Part shown: piece by piece, positions 46,501 to 55,925 of the stretch
Layout: each line of letters opens with the position of its first letter
Numbering within the stretch: the first letter of the stretch is position 1
Assembly (NCBI RefSeq): GCF_037392515.1
Contig: NC_090291.1
Coordinates: 40,655,501 to 40,719,500, forward strand
Reading direction: 5' to 3'
DNA: 64,000 nt
Source of the DNA: Haliotis asinina
Taxonomy: Eukaryota; Mollusca; Gastropoda; Lepetellida; Haliotidae
Notes under the pieces: model-generated
Database searches by the model: none
Seen by the model: only the letters and a program-made list of their open reading frames with translations
Told to the model about the DNA's origin: nothing
Program-made: the position numbers and the translations under genes

Positions 46501-49500
46501 CCTACACGCCCTTCAAACAACCGCCATTTGTCTTGCAATTAGTAGTGTTATTTCACGACTCTGTTCTTTGTGCAAAACTGGACTGTATATGCTCTGAGCA
46601 CACATCAGATGTATGAAGAAAGTGATTTCTCGGGCGGATCTTTGGAGCAGCGTAAACAGAGATAATGTTTGATATTTAAGTCTCTCTTCCTGTACAAATG
46701 CAACGCTGTCTTTGTTTCAAGTAGAACTTAATGAAAAGTGCTTAGCGTGAACTTGAGAGGTCATTAGAATCAATGGAAGCAATTTGGTAGAAATATTATT
46801 GAACTACAAACAATACAATGCAACACAAGCGCACGTAATATCACAAGGCACACGCACATTCTCTCCAAAAAAATACTTACAAACATCATGCATGCACGCA
46901 CATGCATACTTTACGTATATTTTAACATGAGCTGTAGCATCGTACAAACACGTACAAAATCGTTGAAATGGAATACGGTTTATAACTAATGTCATGAGAT
47001 CACATTTGAAACAAATCATGTTCACGAGACAGGGACAATAAAATAGGCATGAACTGATATATGCCAGTTATTAATAGTGTCCATTTAAATATATTCAAAT
47101 CAACAGAACAATGTGCTTGAAGTATGCTGATATTCAGAATTTACACAAACATACTGGTCGTTATTTATTTAACGGTCCCCCCAGCAATATTTCAGAGGCA
47201 AGATTTTCGAAGCTCTCTTAGCGCTAAGATAGTCTTAAGTCCCATATATCAACATTAACATACGACTGTCTTAGCGCTAAGAGAGCTTCAACCATCTAGG
47301 CCAAGGTATACTGGTGCGCTGGATAAGGCTGCAAGAGTTGTATGTTCCCCAGGGAGTTGAGATTGAAAATACGATCTGCCGTTGTGATGAACATCCAGTG
47401 ATCGAGGGAAAAAAACGCTCTTGAGCAGTTTAACTAACTGGATATCGGCGCTATACAAATATCTAGTTATGTTGTTGTAAATCTTCTGAAGTAACAACAT
47501 TTTCACTCAAGTCTGACTTTCTTGTGATTTTAAGCCAGTACTCGGTATTTTGTACAAACATGAATGATACTGTACGATCAAGCAGTATCCTTCAAATTAA
47601 GAATTCTCATGTTTGCAACAAATTAATCTGATCTGTCCTAATCTCATTAAAACCAATGCTTAGTGCTTGCTAGTGCCGGAGTATGAGCTGTGACATTTGA
47701 ATATACTAAAATATGCTATTACTGCAAGATCAAAATAGAATTATACCCAACTGTCGTTTCTATTTCTAGTCTCTCTCTGGTCCATGTTCTGTGGTGGTGT
47801 GCCCGGGATCATTCCGATGTCAGGTAGATCGACTTGGTCGTGCAACCTGCGTTCCAGGTAACCCTCTCCATTTCATATTAGACGCATTAGTGATTATTTA
47901 CATCATTACTAAAGCATCTTAGTTTGTTGATAAGAGGTAACACAGACTGGATGAATGTTAATATTGTTAATATTTGGTAATGTGAGTAGCGGTAGTAGTA
48001 AATGACAGCAACAGTAGCAGTTGTGGTTGTGACGCCTCATTCGCTACCGGCCAGCAAATAGATAAGCCTGAACCTGATAATCTAGTAATTATTAGTTTCA
48101 GCAGCGATCCACGCCTTGGTATCCGTAGCACTAGCAGTAGCTGGAATAGTATTTAAAAGTAATCAAAAGCGGCTAAATGGTGACGACCACTAAATGGTCC
48201 AGGCTGGACAAGATAATAACATCTGTATCGGGGCAAGCTTCAGCATTTGTAGATTAATGTCGGTAGTCCTACAGATTAACTGAACTCGTTTACAAGTAGT
48301 TATTGTTATTTACATGCCCTTGACAGCATGAAAGGAGAGTCATGAACTATTGATGCATCTATGACAGTGAAACTGAGTTACTGCAGATGCATCTATGGCT
48401 GTGAAACTGAGTTACTGCAGATGCATCTATGTCAGGGAAACTAAAATACTGTCGATGGACCTATGACATGGAAACTGAGTTACTACAGATGCAGCTATGA
48501 CGGGGAAACTAAGACACTACAGGGCGAGTGAGTTTAGTTTTACGCCGCAGTTAGTAATATTTCAGCTATATGGCAGCGGCAGTCTGTAAATAATCGAGTC
48601 TGGACCAGACATTCCACTGATCAACAGCATGAGAATCGATCTATGCAAATGCGTCAACCACCCGATCCCGTTAGTCGCCTCTTACGACAAGCATAATCGC
48701 CTTTAATGGCAAGCATGGGTTGCTGAAGGCCCATGCTACCCTGGACCTTCACGGGTCAGATACTACAGATGCACCTATGACTGGAAAACTGAGATACTAC
48801 AAATGCACCTATAACAAGGAAACTGCGTTACTACAGATGCACCTATGACAAGGAAACTGCGTTACTAACGATGCACTTATGACAGGGAAACAAAGTGACT
48901 GCTGATACGTCTAGATCAGAGAAACGAAGAGCCGTGCATTGGCAAGAAGACTATTTTCCCTCGTCATATGTGGCAAATATTTCAGAATTCCTTGGGTGTC
49001 GTCAGCCTCCAGAGGTGATAGACGCCAGCAAGACGTACGAGGGTCATTACCAGGGTGCTGTAACAACCTACACCTGCAAACAGGACTTCACAGCCTGTCA
49101 TGACAAAGTTACAAGCATCTGCCAATCCTCTGGACAGTGGGAGAAAATGACGGCCGGATTGTGTAGTCAGAATGTTTGGCACAATCCGGTAGGTCAAATC
49201 TTTCAGTAATTATGTATTTTCTCCTCGTAAATGAAATTGTACGTCTGTACAAATATACACTCTAAATACATTATATGTAAGTGGTACATAATGTATGTTC
49301 ACAATCTATAAGACATGTGATACAAATGAATTCTTTCTTGTGAAATATTTTGGTGTAATTCCATTGTTTTTGTCTTAGGCTCTTGACGTAAAGCATCCAC
49401 TTCCGTGTCGGCCATCAAGAGCGTTCAGAGCAACAGTCATTGGAACACCAAGCCAAGCTACGAGGTAATCTTGATCGGTGTATTAAGAAAAGGGTACAAT

Positions 49501-52500
49501 AAAATCAAATGCAACACAGAAAACACCTACGGGACCAGATGTCTTCGGAAAACCAACAAAGACTGGCCATGATTATTAAATATAGAACTTCCGTCTTGAC
49601 CATTCTCAGATTCCATTTAGTATAAAAGTTTAAACTGTGAGAACTGTCCACTGCAAATAGGACCACTGAAAATGAAAGTGTTTTCACAAGCGCTCAATAT
49701 ACCCTGCTCCACTGATAGGACCGTTCATACAATTTGACTAAACGAGTGAAGGTTTGCTCAGAAGCGCTTTCGCTGAATCTAGCTCACAGCAGATCTTAAC
49801 GTATGATTCCGACTATTATCATTAGCATTTGTTAATGACACCAGGTGTTGGCAAACAGGCGAGCGTAGCCTGTCCCACCGGTGTCACCCGTGCCTAGTCA
49901 AGTCGATTGTTCTCATAAAACAGTCGTGGCAACATCATAATGTGTAATTCAAAATAGTGAGTGAGTTTAGTTTTACGCCGCACTCATCAATGACCATCAG
50001 TCGGCATGATCATCAATCTGCGCAATTGGAAACCGATGACACGTTTTAAATAAGTCAGCTAGCCTGACGATCCGATCCCGTTAGTCGCCTCTTGCAACAA
50101 GCATAGTCGCCTTTTACGGCAAGCATGGCTTGCTGAAGGCCTATTCTATCCCGGACCTTCACGGGCCTTTTCAAAACAGAGAACTGCACCATACACAGTT
50201 TGTTTCATTGATATGACACATTTTAAGTGATTAAAAACTTGACAGAGGCAATGGATGCTGTTACCCTGAACAAACATGTTTTTTCCGGAAATATCAAAGC
50301 CGACAAGAAGGTGTTTTTCTCCCAGAAACATACAAGTTTATGTCGAAACGTAGGGTATGTTTTCAGACACTACTGGAGTGGATATTAGAAAAATTATTCT
50401 AAAAAAGGTGTTAATTCTTGCAAGACAGGCCGTTTTAACACCCAGCGTCATTCATCCTTGAGAAACAGGCAGTTGAAACCATTTCCCATGATTCATTCTA
50501 AACACTCCACGTTATAAGCGATCAATCAAACGCGGAAACTCGGGGCAGCCGTCCTTGCAAAAACAGACCAGTTTATTACCAAGGGTCCCTAAGAGAGACT
50601 CTGTCGGAACACCGGTCACTCAATTATTCTGGACACTCTGTAATCCGTCATTCATTCATGCAAGACACGGAGTGGATGAGTGAGTGAGTTTAGTGTAACG
50701 CCGCACTCAGTAATATTCCAGCTATATGGCAGCGACAATCCAGTAATCAACAGCATGAGCATCGGTCTGCGCCATTGGGACCCAATGACGTGTCAACGAG
50801 CCTGACCACCCGATCCGCCTGTCGCCTCTTATGGCAAGCATGGGTAGCTGAAGGCCTATTCTACCCCGGATAGACCTTCACGCGTCCAAGACACCGAGCA
50901 AACTCCAGGGTCGCAAAACAACCTCGGTGGAAAGCAGCACTGATTACTTTTTCTGGGCACTTTGTAGTCGTAAACCTAGTTGAAATAAATCTTTAGCTTA
51001 ATGATAGGAATATGAAATGGACTTTAGGCTGCACTGATTCTGATGTCCACTGCTCTGTCAGTCAGAATGAAGAGATTTTGGAGAATGTTTGATACTGTGT
51101 TCCAAAGGATTCTCCTCGACGATCTGGAATGTGGTTTAGGTCTTTGGCGTGAAAATTCGTGCCTTTGCAACTTTCTGTTATATGGATATGTATTTGCGTG
51201 ATTTGATGAAGCCAAGCAAGGTGTATGCGTGTGTGTGTATGTGTGCGTGTGCGTGTGCGTGTGCGTGTGCGTGTGTGTGTTTACGCGCGCGTCTGTGTGT
51301 GTGTTAGAGAGTGTAAGTGAAAGTGTGACATTCTCTCAACTCTGATAAATGTCAATTGCAGATGGAATATATGGCTGTGGAAAGACAATGATGTACCTTT
51401 CTTGTCAGAGTTCCGTTTTGTCTATCACACGAGTAGACATGAAACCGTCGTGAACTCTCGATTTAATGGACTGTGGGATGAACATGTAATTGCTAGTGTC
51501 CCTCTACCCATGACCGTAGGACAAGAAACAGAGATCCAGATAACCTTACAGAAAGGAGTATACGGGGTAAGTGGCGAGGGCACCGGGAACGTGGGAACTG
51601 CTACATGGTCATCTCTTTGCCTGTTTAAAATGCAGCCTTTGCCTTTGTTGTAAGTGTACAGAGTTTCGCATCACTTTAAAGAGCTCCAGTGGTCAGAATG
51701 AGCTTCTGTGGTCAGCTAAATCAACTGGAGTAGAGCTTTACAGAGATGTCTGTTGTCGGAAGGTTAAATCTGTTATTACGTTTGACCGCAGGCTCATATA
51801 AGACAACATGAACATACACGTATATAATATCCATGAACGTACTCCAGTATTTGTAAGACTTTGTTCCATTTCATATCTCTCAGAAAGGTATTTACAGTTT
51901 TCTTAGTGAGTTAGTAAGAATCGTTTTACGCCGGTTTTAGCGATATGCCAGAAATGTCACGGCGGGGGACACCAGAAATGGGCTTCATACATTGTACTGA
52001 CATGGGGAATCGAACCAGTGTCTTCGGAGGAGCGAGCGAATGATTTATCGGCTAGGCTACCCGGACGCCGAGTCTGCATGATCTAACAGATTTTGACGAG
52101 TATTTAAAGTAAGCGTGTGTAAGTGGCATATAATATTGACGGAAGTTGGCTTGAGTGAATGAGTCGATTTTACAAACGAATGGATACAAAAATATCACAA
52201 AGGACACCAGAAGTAGGCATCACATGTGCCTACATTCGAGCCTGGGCCAGACTTGAATCAGAGGACAACACACCGATGTGCCATATCTTAACCAGTTGTG
52301 TTCGTATATTATCTGAGTTTTAAGGGACGGTGGGATAGTCGAGTGGTTGCGGCGTTCGAAGACTTTTGGGTTCAATTCCCCACTTGAAGCCCTTGTGTTA
52401 CTCAGAGTGATATTGTGGAATATTGCTAGATACTCAAAGTAAAATCGCTATCGAACGTTAGCCCCAACGAAATTATCCTTACAAATGTTTTGGTCTGTTT

Positions 52501-52626
52501 CTTCTCTTCCAGCTGGAAATCGATGGCGCGAGTATGTACAATCTCACTGAAAGACTGCCGGGAGGGGAACCTGTATCTATCTCCATAGAGGGAGCTGTCG
52601 CAGTTCGACTGATGGCAATCCGTTAA
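43242..52626 (+). CDS. secreted PAN-sushi-galectin protein, paralog 2 (six coding exons)
   Basis: Coding exons: 43242-43550, 47770-47857, 48986-49188, 49379-49464, 51362-51566 and 52513-52626. They join to 1005 nt (334 aa) with intron phases 0, 1, 0, 2, 0, the same total length and phases as paralog 1. Start MASNLGRIVFVLVLIVKLVH is a signal peptide; an in-frame ATG 36 bases upstream lies before the TTTCAG acceptor and is less likely. Domains: PAN/apple (about 23-103), four-Cys EGF-like module (104-133), sushi/CCP (about 136-193) and galectin (about 206-334). In galectin-1 numbering Arg48, His52, Asn61 and Trp68 are present, while His44, Asn46, Glu71 and Arg73 are replaced. One NLT sequon. Transcribed in the same direction as paralog 1, so a tandem duplication. 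Role as a secreted lectin-like recognition protein is inferred from domains alone. Confidence 0.82.
43627..43675. repeat. (GGGCA)n tract just after exon 1 of paralog 2
   Basis: Nine or so GGGCA/AGGCA units start about 75 bp after the exon 1 donor. Runs of GGG spaced by two bases could form a G-quadruplex in the transcript; this is inference. Confidence 0.8.
44575..44765 (+). mobile_element. Tc1-like transposase fragment (intron 1 of paralog 2)
   Basis: FQGNLTVESNFDPHHSDIHA at 44578, then GPGLTLQHDNARFNT at 44644, are the NGNLTxxxYRDEIL...PH and GPxxxFQQDNARPHT segments. ARVEIMDL-TAP-TW follows in another frame (for VEVMDWPAxSPDLN). Only the middle of the DDE domain remains. Confidence 0.65.
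44860..44922 (+). mobile_element. SINE 3' tail fragment
   Basis: CATATAGCTGGAATATTGCT, GAGTGCGGCGTCAAACTATA and CTCACTCACTCATTC. Only the tail common to SINE-A and SINE-B is left, so the family is open. Confidence 0.7.
45305..45358 (+). mobile_element. SINE 3' tail fragment
   Basis: CGCGATATTGCTGGAATATT, GCTGAAAAAAACCCACTAAC and TCACTCACTCAG. Confidence 0.65.
45466..45665 (+). mobile_element. SINE-A copy, head-truncated
   Basis: GACTATGCTTGTCGTAAGAG, GATCGAATGGTCAGCTCGCT, TCGGTTCCCAATTGCGCAGA, GATTGTCCGGTCCAGACGCG, CCACCGCCATATAGCTGGAA and TATTGCTGAGTGCGGCG. Confidence 0.85.
45692..45800 (+). mobile_element. SINE-B copy, box B region deleted
   Basis: GGCCAAGAAGCCTAGTGGCTAAAG (A box), CGTCACGTCGAATACG, then directly TTAGCCCATTTCTGGTGTCC, CCGCCGTGATACTG and AATATTGCTAAACCC. 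The (CATA) tract follows the tail. Confidence 0.75.
45823..45990. repeat. (CATA)n tetranucleotide microsatellite
   Basis: About 23 uninterrupted CATA units (45893-45990) after a CACACA/CAGACA lead-in. Met-Tyr-Val-Cys or His-Thr-Tyr-Ile frames across it are artefacts. Confidence 0.92.
45991..47195. other. intronic stretch, no gene recognised
   Basis: Part of intron 1 of paralog 2; short frames only. Confidence 0.35.
47200..47295. mobile_element. palindromic MITE-like element
   Basis: CGAAGCTCTCTTAGCGCTAA + GATAGTCTTAAG on the left is mirrored by CATACGACTGTCTTAGCGCT + AAGAGAGCTTC on the right. Arms about 35 bp, loop about 22 bp. Confidence 0.65.
47770..47857 (+). CDS. paralog 2 coding exon 2: four-Cys EGF-like module
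   Basis: An 88-bp exon after TATTTCTAG, before CCAG^GTAACC. SLSGPCSVVVCPGSFRCQVD then RLGRATCVP. Same Cys spacing as paralog 1. Confidence 0.82.
48352..48900. repeat. 34-bp minisatellite (array 2), split by a SINE
   Basis: Units such as GATGCATCTATGACAGTGAA + ACTGAGTTACTGCA at 48352, 48386 and 48420 (period 34), continuing after the SINE to about 48900. It lies in intron 2 of paralog 2 and ends about 85 bp before exon 3. Same unit type as 27065-27460. Confidence 0.85.
48523..48757 (-). mobile_element. SINE-A, full length, with 11-bp target-site duplication
   Basis: Complete 235-bp copy from the GAGTGAGTTTAG tail to CCTTCACGGGTC head, sitting inside the 34-bp minisatellite. Flanks AGACACTACAG (48512-48522) and AGATACTACAG (48758-48768) are a duplicated target with one change. 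This is the best guide to the true ends of the family. Confidence 0.9.
48986..49188 (+). CDS. paralog 2 coding exon 3: sushi/CCP domain
   Basis: A 203-bp exon after ATATTTCAG, before CCG^GTAGGT. GCRQPPEV, YTC, FTAC, SICQSSGQW and GLC. The acceptor in phase 1 joins exon 2 as ...VP-E-FLGC. Confidence 0.87.
49379..49464 (+). CDS. paralog 2 coding exon 4: galectin N-terminal strands
   Basis: An 86-bp exon after TTTGTCTTAG, before CGAG^GTAATC. ALDVKHPLPCRPSRAFRATV then IGTPSQAT. Confidence 0.8.
49957..50167 (-). mobile_element. SINE-A copy (intron 4 of paralog 2)
   Basis: GTGAGTGAGTTTAGTTTTAC, GCCGCACTCATCAATGACC, CATCAATCTGCGCAATTGG, CCCGTTAGTCGCCTCTTGC and GGACCTTCACGGGCC. The SINE middle block is shortened. 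Confidence 0.85.
50673..50886 (-). mobile_element. SINE-A copy with 12-bp target-site duplication (intron 4 of paralog 2)
   Basis: GAGTGAGTGAGTTTAGTGTA tail to AGACCTTCACGCGTC head. Flanks CAAGACACGGAG (50661-50672) and CAAGACACCGAG (50887-50898) differ by one base. Confidence 0.88.
51210..51312. repeat. (GT/GTGC)n tract in intron 4 of paralog 2
   Basis: GTGTGCGTGTGCGTGTGCGT runs ending about 50 bp before galectin exon 5. Paralog 1 has a GT-rich array at the same place. Confidence 0.85.
51362..51566 (+). CDS. paralog 2 coding exon 5: galectin sugar-site exon
   Basis: A 205-bp exon after AATTGCAG, before GGG^GTAAGT. WNIWLWKDNDVPFLSEFRFV, ETVVNSRFNGLW and MTVGQETEIQITLQKG. One codon longer than in paralog 1; only about 55-60% identical to it. 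Confidence 0.85.
51904..52072 (-). mobile_element. SINE-B copy, full length (intron 5 of paralog 2)
   Basis: TAGTGAGTTAGTAAG tail, GTTTTACGCCGGTTTTAGCG, CACGGCGGGGGACACCAGAA, ATGGGCTTCATACATTGTAC, GGGGAATCGAACC and GGCTAGGCTACCCGGACGCC head. Confidence 0.85.
52155..52260 (-). mobile_element. SINE-B copy, heavily decayed
   Basis: GAGTGAATGAGTCGATTTTAC, AATATCACAAAGGACACCAG, AAGTAGGCATCACATGTGCC and CATTCGAGCCTGGG in tail-to-head order. Confidence 0.6.
52322..52436 (+). mobile_element. SINE-B copy, tail-truncated (intron 5 of paralog 2)
   Basis: GACGGTGGGATAGTCGAGTGG (A box), GGGTTCAATTCCCC (box B), GAAGCCCTTGTG and GTGATATTGTGGAATATTGC. Confidence 0.8.
52513..52626 (+). CDS. paralog 2 coding exon 6: galectin C-terminal strands and stop
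   Basis: A 114-bp exon after CTTCTCTTCCAG. LEIDGASMYNLTERLPGGE then PVSISIEGAVAVRLMAIR and TAA. Two codons shorter than in paralog 1; ATTAAA variants lie just downstream. Confidence 0.83.
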   Translation: MEIDGASMYNLTERLPGGEPVSISIEGAVAVRLMAIR

Positions 52627-54400
52627 ATTAAACGTAATTAAATTGATCAAATTATAAAACCGGTCATTCGTGTGCAATGTAACCTTTTCTCACCAACATG
52701 AAAAGACAGCCTTGACGTTCCGATACGACTACGTATAAGCTTATTGGTAGTTCAGCTTGACCTGACCTCTACATATGCATGACCCGTGAGGTCAAATGGC
52801 ACAAGTTAACTTCAATAGCATGTCGAGTTAACTTCATTAAATAGGGGAGTAGGGAATGTTGTTATTGTTGCATTCGTGCGAAACATACATACACGGATTC
52901 GTCACAGTCCCTGAAAACAACTCTTCTGAAGAACTCTTTTAATGGAATCATTAGCTGTCTCGTTGGGTATATATCTTTACAACGTTAAGTCAGTTACCTT
53001 TCAAAATCCGATTCACTGCTACCTAAAAACCCGAAAAGGAAACATTAAACCATCTGTAATTAATTGTTTAAAGTTAAACTTAGCTGCACAAGCCTTGCTC
53101 ATAAGACTCACACGTGGTCGGTGTAGCTCACAATGGCAAGCACCAGTGGACGGCACTCATTTATACTAATACAGGTCATTTTCAGGTCGATGCTCAACTT
53201 GTCCTTGTTTGCCAGAAGCAAACACTTAGCATCAACCCCCACGACCGACATGTACTGTGATCGCAATGATCCCAAACAATCAAGGAATACAACGGACAGA
53301 AAACCAAATCAGAACGTGATGCACGTCTTTAGAGCACCGGGTGTCCTCAAATCCCACAGTGCTGTCTGATGGGTTTACAACTCAGACGGGATGGCAAAAA
53401 TGATCGATAATCGATAATCGATGTGAAAATAGTGTCGTCTATTATATCGAAATATATCCCTTTCTTTTGGACTGTCTTCGGTATGTTTGCTCAAAGCTAC
53501 TTCTACGGTATTTGCTGATAATCGATCGATATTTAGTTGTTTGAAATCGATGGCAGGTTCGATTCTCAGAGATTAGGTCCATTAGGACTCGTTGTTTAGC
53601 TTATAATTTCAATCAGTATGTTTTCGTTCTGCCTGGACTGTTATGTTTGTGATACATAGAGAATCTCAGCCAAGTTTAAGTGTCTACTGATATCTACTAT
53701 GTCAACATGAGTTGGTCAAGTGACACAGGATACGTTTTCTTTTCTTTCTGATTCTTTTCATAAATGACCAATCGTCATTAGTTTCCAATGGACATGTACA
53801 TCTCTGAACACGTTACTGCAGTCAGACATACAGTGCTGCGATGTCACAGCATGCTGACTTCATCAAGTTTATGACGTCATGGCAGTGTCATCGGATTTCT
53901 TTATGCCATAGCAGGGTGAGTCATGTAACTGATGACTGTCTCAGCATTGTGACGTCATATAGGGCATTGTACAAAACCTAGTAGACATCACACCTCCAAT
54001 ATGTCCAGTGAAATACATGTGGGGTGATAAATAATGTTCTTCTGTGAACGTTTACAGTTGGCATGGGGGGTGATGATACACGTTTCATCAGATGCGATTC
54101 CCCATTCCTTATTCTGCCTTTATATTCAGGAACATAGCTGCCACGTCATTGTGGTGTGTTCAACTGGTGAGACAGCAAACGGTCATCTAGTCTTCTCCCA
54201 CCAAGTGATAGTGAATCAAAACACATTCTTCCCATATGGTCCGAATGGACCGCAAATTTTCACAGCAATTATGGAATGATTTTAGTTTTCATCTGAATAA
54301 TGTCACGTGTGACATTGAACAACAAATACATCGAACCAAAAAGTCAATTTCAAGTTTTCATTGACTTTCATGAAAACGTCACTGGGAGTAGATTTTTCCA
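52627..54400. other. intergenic, no gene recognised
   Basis: The frame 54034-54279 (81 codons, with SHQVIVNQNTFFPYGPNGPQ) is not plainly compositional, but I know no family for it and see no gene context. ATCGATAATCGATAATCGAT repeats occur at about 53401-53425. Confidence 0.3.
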
Positions 54401-54438
54401 GAGTGAGTGAGTGAGTTTAGTTTTACGCCGCACTCAGA
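54401..54438 (-). mobile_element. SINE tail fragment
   Basis: GAGTGAGTGAGTGAGTTTAG followed by TTTTACGCCGCACTCAG only. Confidence 0.75.
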
Positions 54439-54718
54439 TGTTCAAGAGCAAGAAGTGTGTCGCCATCGACTTTGTGTAGGATATAACATGACCCGAGGGC
54501 ATTTTCAAAGGGAACTTGTAAACCGACCCAAGACAAACTTTAGATATAATTTCAAAATTTCAATATTTGGTATTCACTGATGAAATCAACTGGGATGAGC
54601 CTGGCAGCCGACGCCCCGCCTTGCACGCCCAAAATGCACGTGCTCCACTCGTTACCCGTGCCCTGCACGTGCGTTGCCAGCGCTACCCTTCTTGCGAGGA
54701 TCATACGGTTCATACCGA

Positions 54719-54790
54719 CCCTTCGTAGTCTAGTGGATAAAACCGACAAGCCATTAATCGAAGGGATGCTGGTTCGAAACCAGCTGTCGG
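54719..54790 (+). other. tRNA-like sequence (pseudo-tRNA or SINE head)
   Basis: An A box TAGTCTAGTGG begins at about 54726. A perfect T arm, GCTGG-TTCGAAA-CCAGC, sits at the correct distance for a tRNA. The 3' acceptor side (TGTCGGC) does not pair with the seven bases before the A box (CCCTTCG), and no clean D stem forms. It is therefore not an intact tRNA gene. The 7 bases CCCTTCG pair instead with CGAAGGG just before the T arm. Confidence 0.4.
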
Positions 54791-54849
54791 CACTACGAGT
54801 TGGAAATGGTCAGTAATGTCATATTTTACGATCATATTCAGCGATGAAT

Positions 54850-54977
54850 TCGTTGCTTCTTGTAAGAGGTGACTAACGAGATCGAGTGGTCAAGCTGATA
54901 GCTGTCACCTAAATTTGTCTGGTTGGCACTCGATTATTTACAGACCAAACTCACATAGCTGGAATATTGTCAAACAA
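54850..54977 (+). mobile_element. SINE-A copy, decayed
   Basis: TTCTTGTAAGAGGTGACTAA, CGAGATCGAGTGGTCAAGCT, CTCGATTATTTACAGACCAA and CACATAGCTGGAATATTGTC. Confidence 0.7.
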
Positions 54978-55374
54978 CAAAGAAAGAAATACACACAATT
55001 TTAGTGTACAAAATTTAACTGTATGTTTTCATAACTCACTTCGTCACTTCGATTTCAAAGTCACGCATTTATAAATCGACTGATGGAATCTTCACTTGAT
55101 TATATTCTCTACTGAAACCGAAGATCAGTCTAAACAGAGACATTGTCTCCCATAAAGTTATTTGGTTGTCAGCATGTAGGCAGCTGTGCTGATATATAGA
55201 TTTTATATGCGCATCTCGGTAATTATGCAGTACGGTATAAGTCTGGTTATTTACGATGCTTCCGATGAAAACCACGTGCTATGATTGTTACAAGCAGAAC
55301 TGCTAATTGCTAGAATTTGACAGTCGTTAAAGAAAATCACACGGCAACAGATAAGCGACCATACGAGCTCTTCG

Positions 55375-55495
55375 ACGTTTTGAAACGTATCAGACAGGAG
55401 ACAATGGCGCTGATACTAGTCGTCAACGTTTTGAAGCATATCACACAGGAGACAATGGCGCTGATACCAGTTGTCTGACGTTTTGCAGCATGTCG
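55375..55495. repeat. 51-bp tandem repeat, ~2.4 units
   Basis: ACGTTTTGAA(A/G)C and AGGAGACAATGGCGCTGATA recur at 55375, 55426 and 55478. Confidence 0.75.
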
Positions 55496-55774
55496 TTGAG
55501 GAAAAATTGTTATGAGAATCTGATATCTTCCAAGAAGAGAATATTTATCCTTTCATAAACATCGTTCCTAAATTTTCATCTTGTAAACTGGAGATTGTCA
55601 GTGATTAACACTGACAAGTGACATAACTTTCCATTGCGTATGTTTATGATGGGGTACGTTGATAGTAAAGGGGAGTTACTGAATTGACGTTTGGCGTGTT
55701 GTCTTTTTCAAGATAGATGATCATAGATTATTCAGTTCCCATCTTGGCGGCGGTAGTGAGCGAAATTCAAATTT

Positions 55775-55925
55775 AATATTCCATGTCGGCAATGAATGAA
55801 ATTTAAATTGAATATGCCACGTCGGCGTTGAATAAAACTTACACGGAATATGCCATGTCGGCAGTGAATGAAATATATGCCTCGTTCGAGTGATTGAAAT
55901 TTAAATTGAACATGCCATGTCGGGA
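55775..55925. repeat. degenerate tandem repeat (ATGCCATGTCGGC)
   Basis: ATTCCATGTCGGC, ATGCCACGTCGGC, ATGCCATGTCGGC and ATGCCATGTCGGG alternate with AATGAAATTTAAATTGAA, period about 38-45 bp. Confidence 0.65.

Noticed and set aside
54034-54279. 81-codon frame ending in PYGPNGPQIFTAIME as a small gene
   Set aside because: Not assignable to any family I know; no promoter, leader or poly(A) evidence. Left as an observation only.
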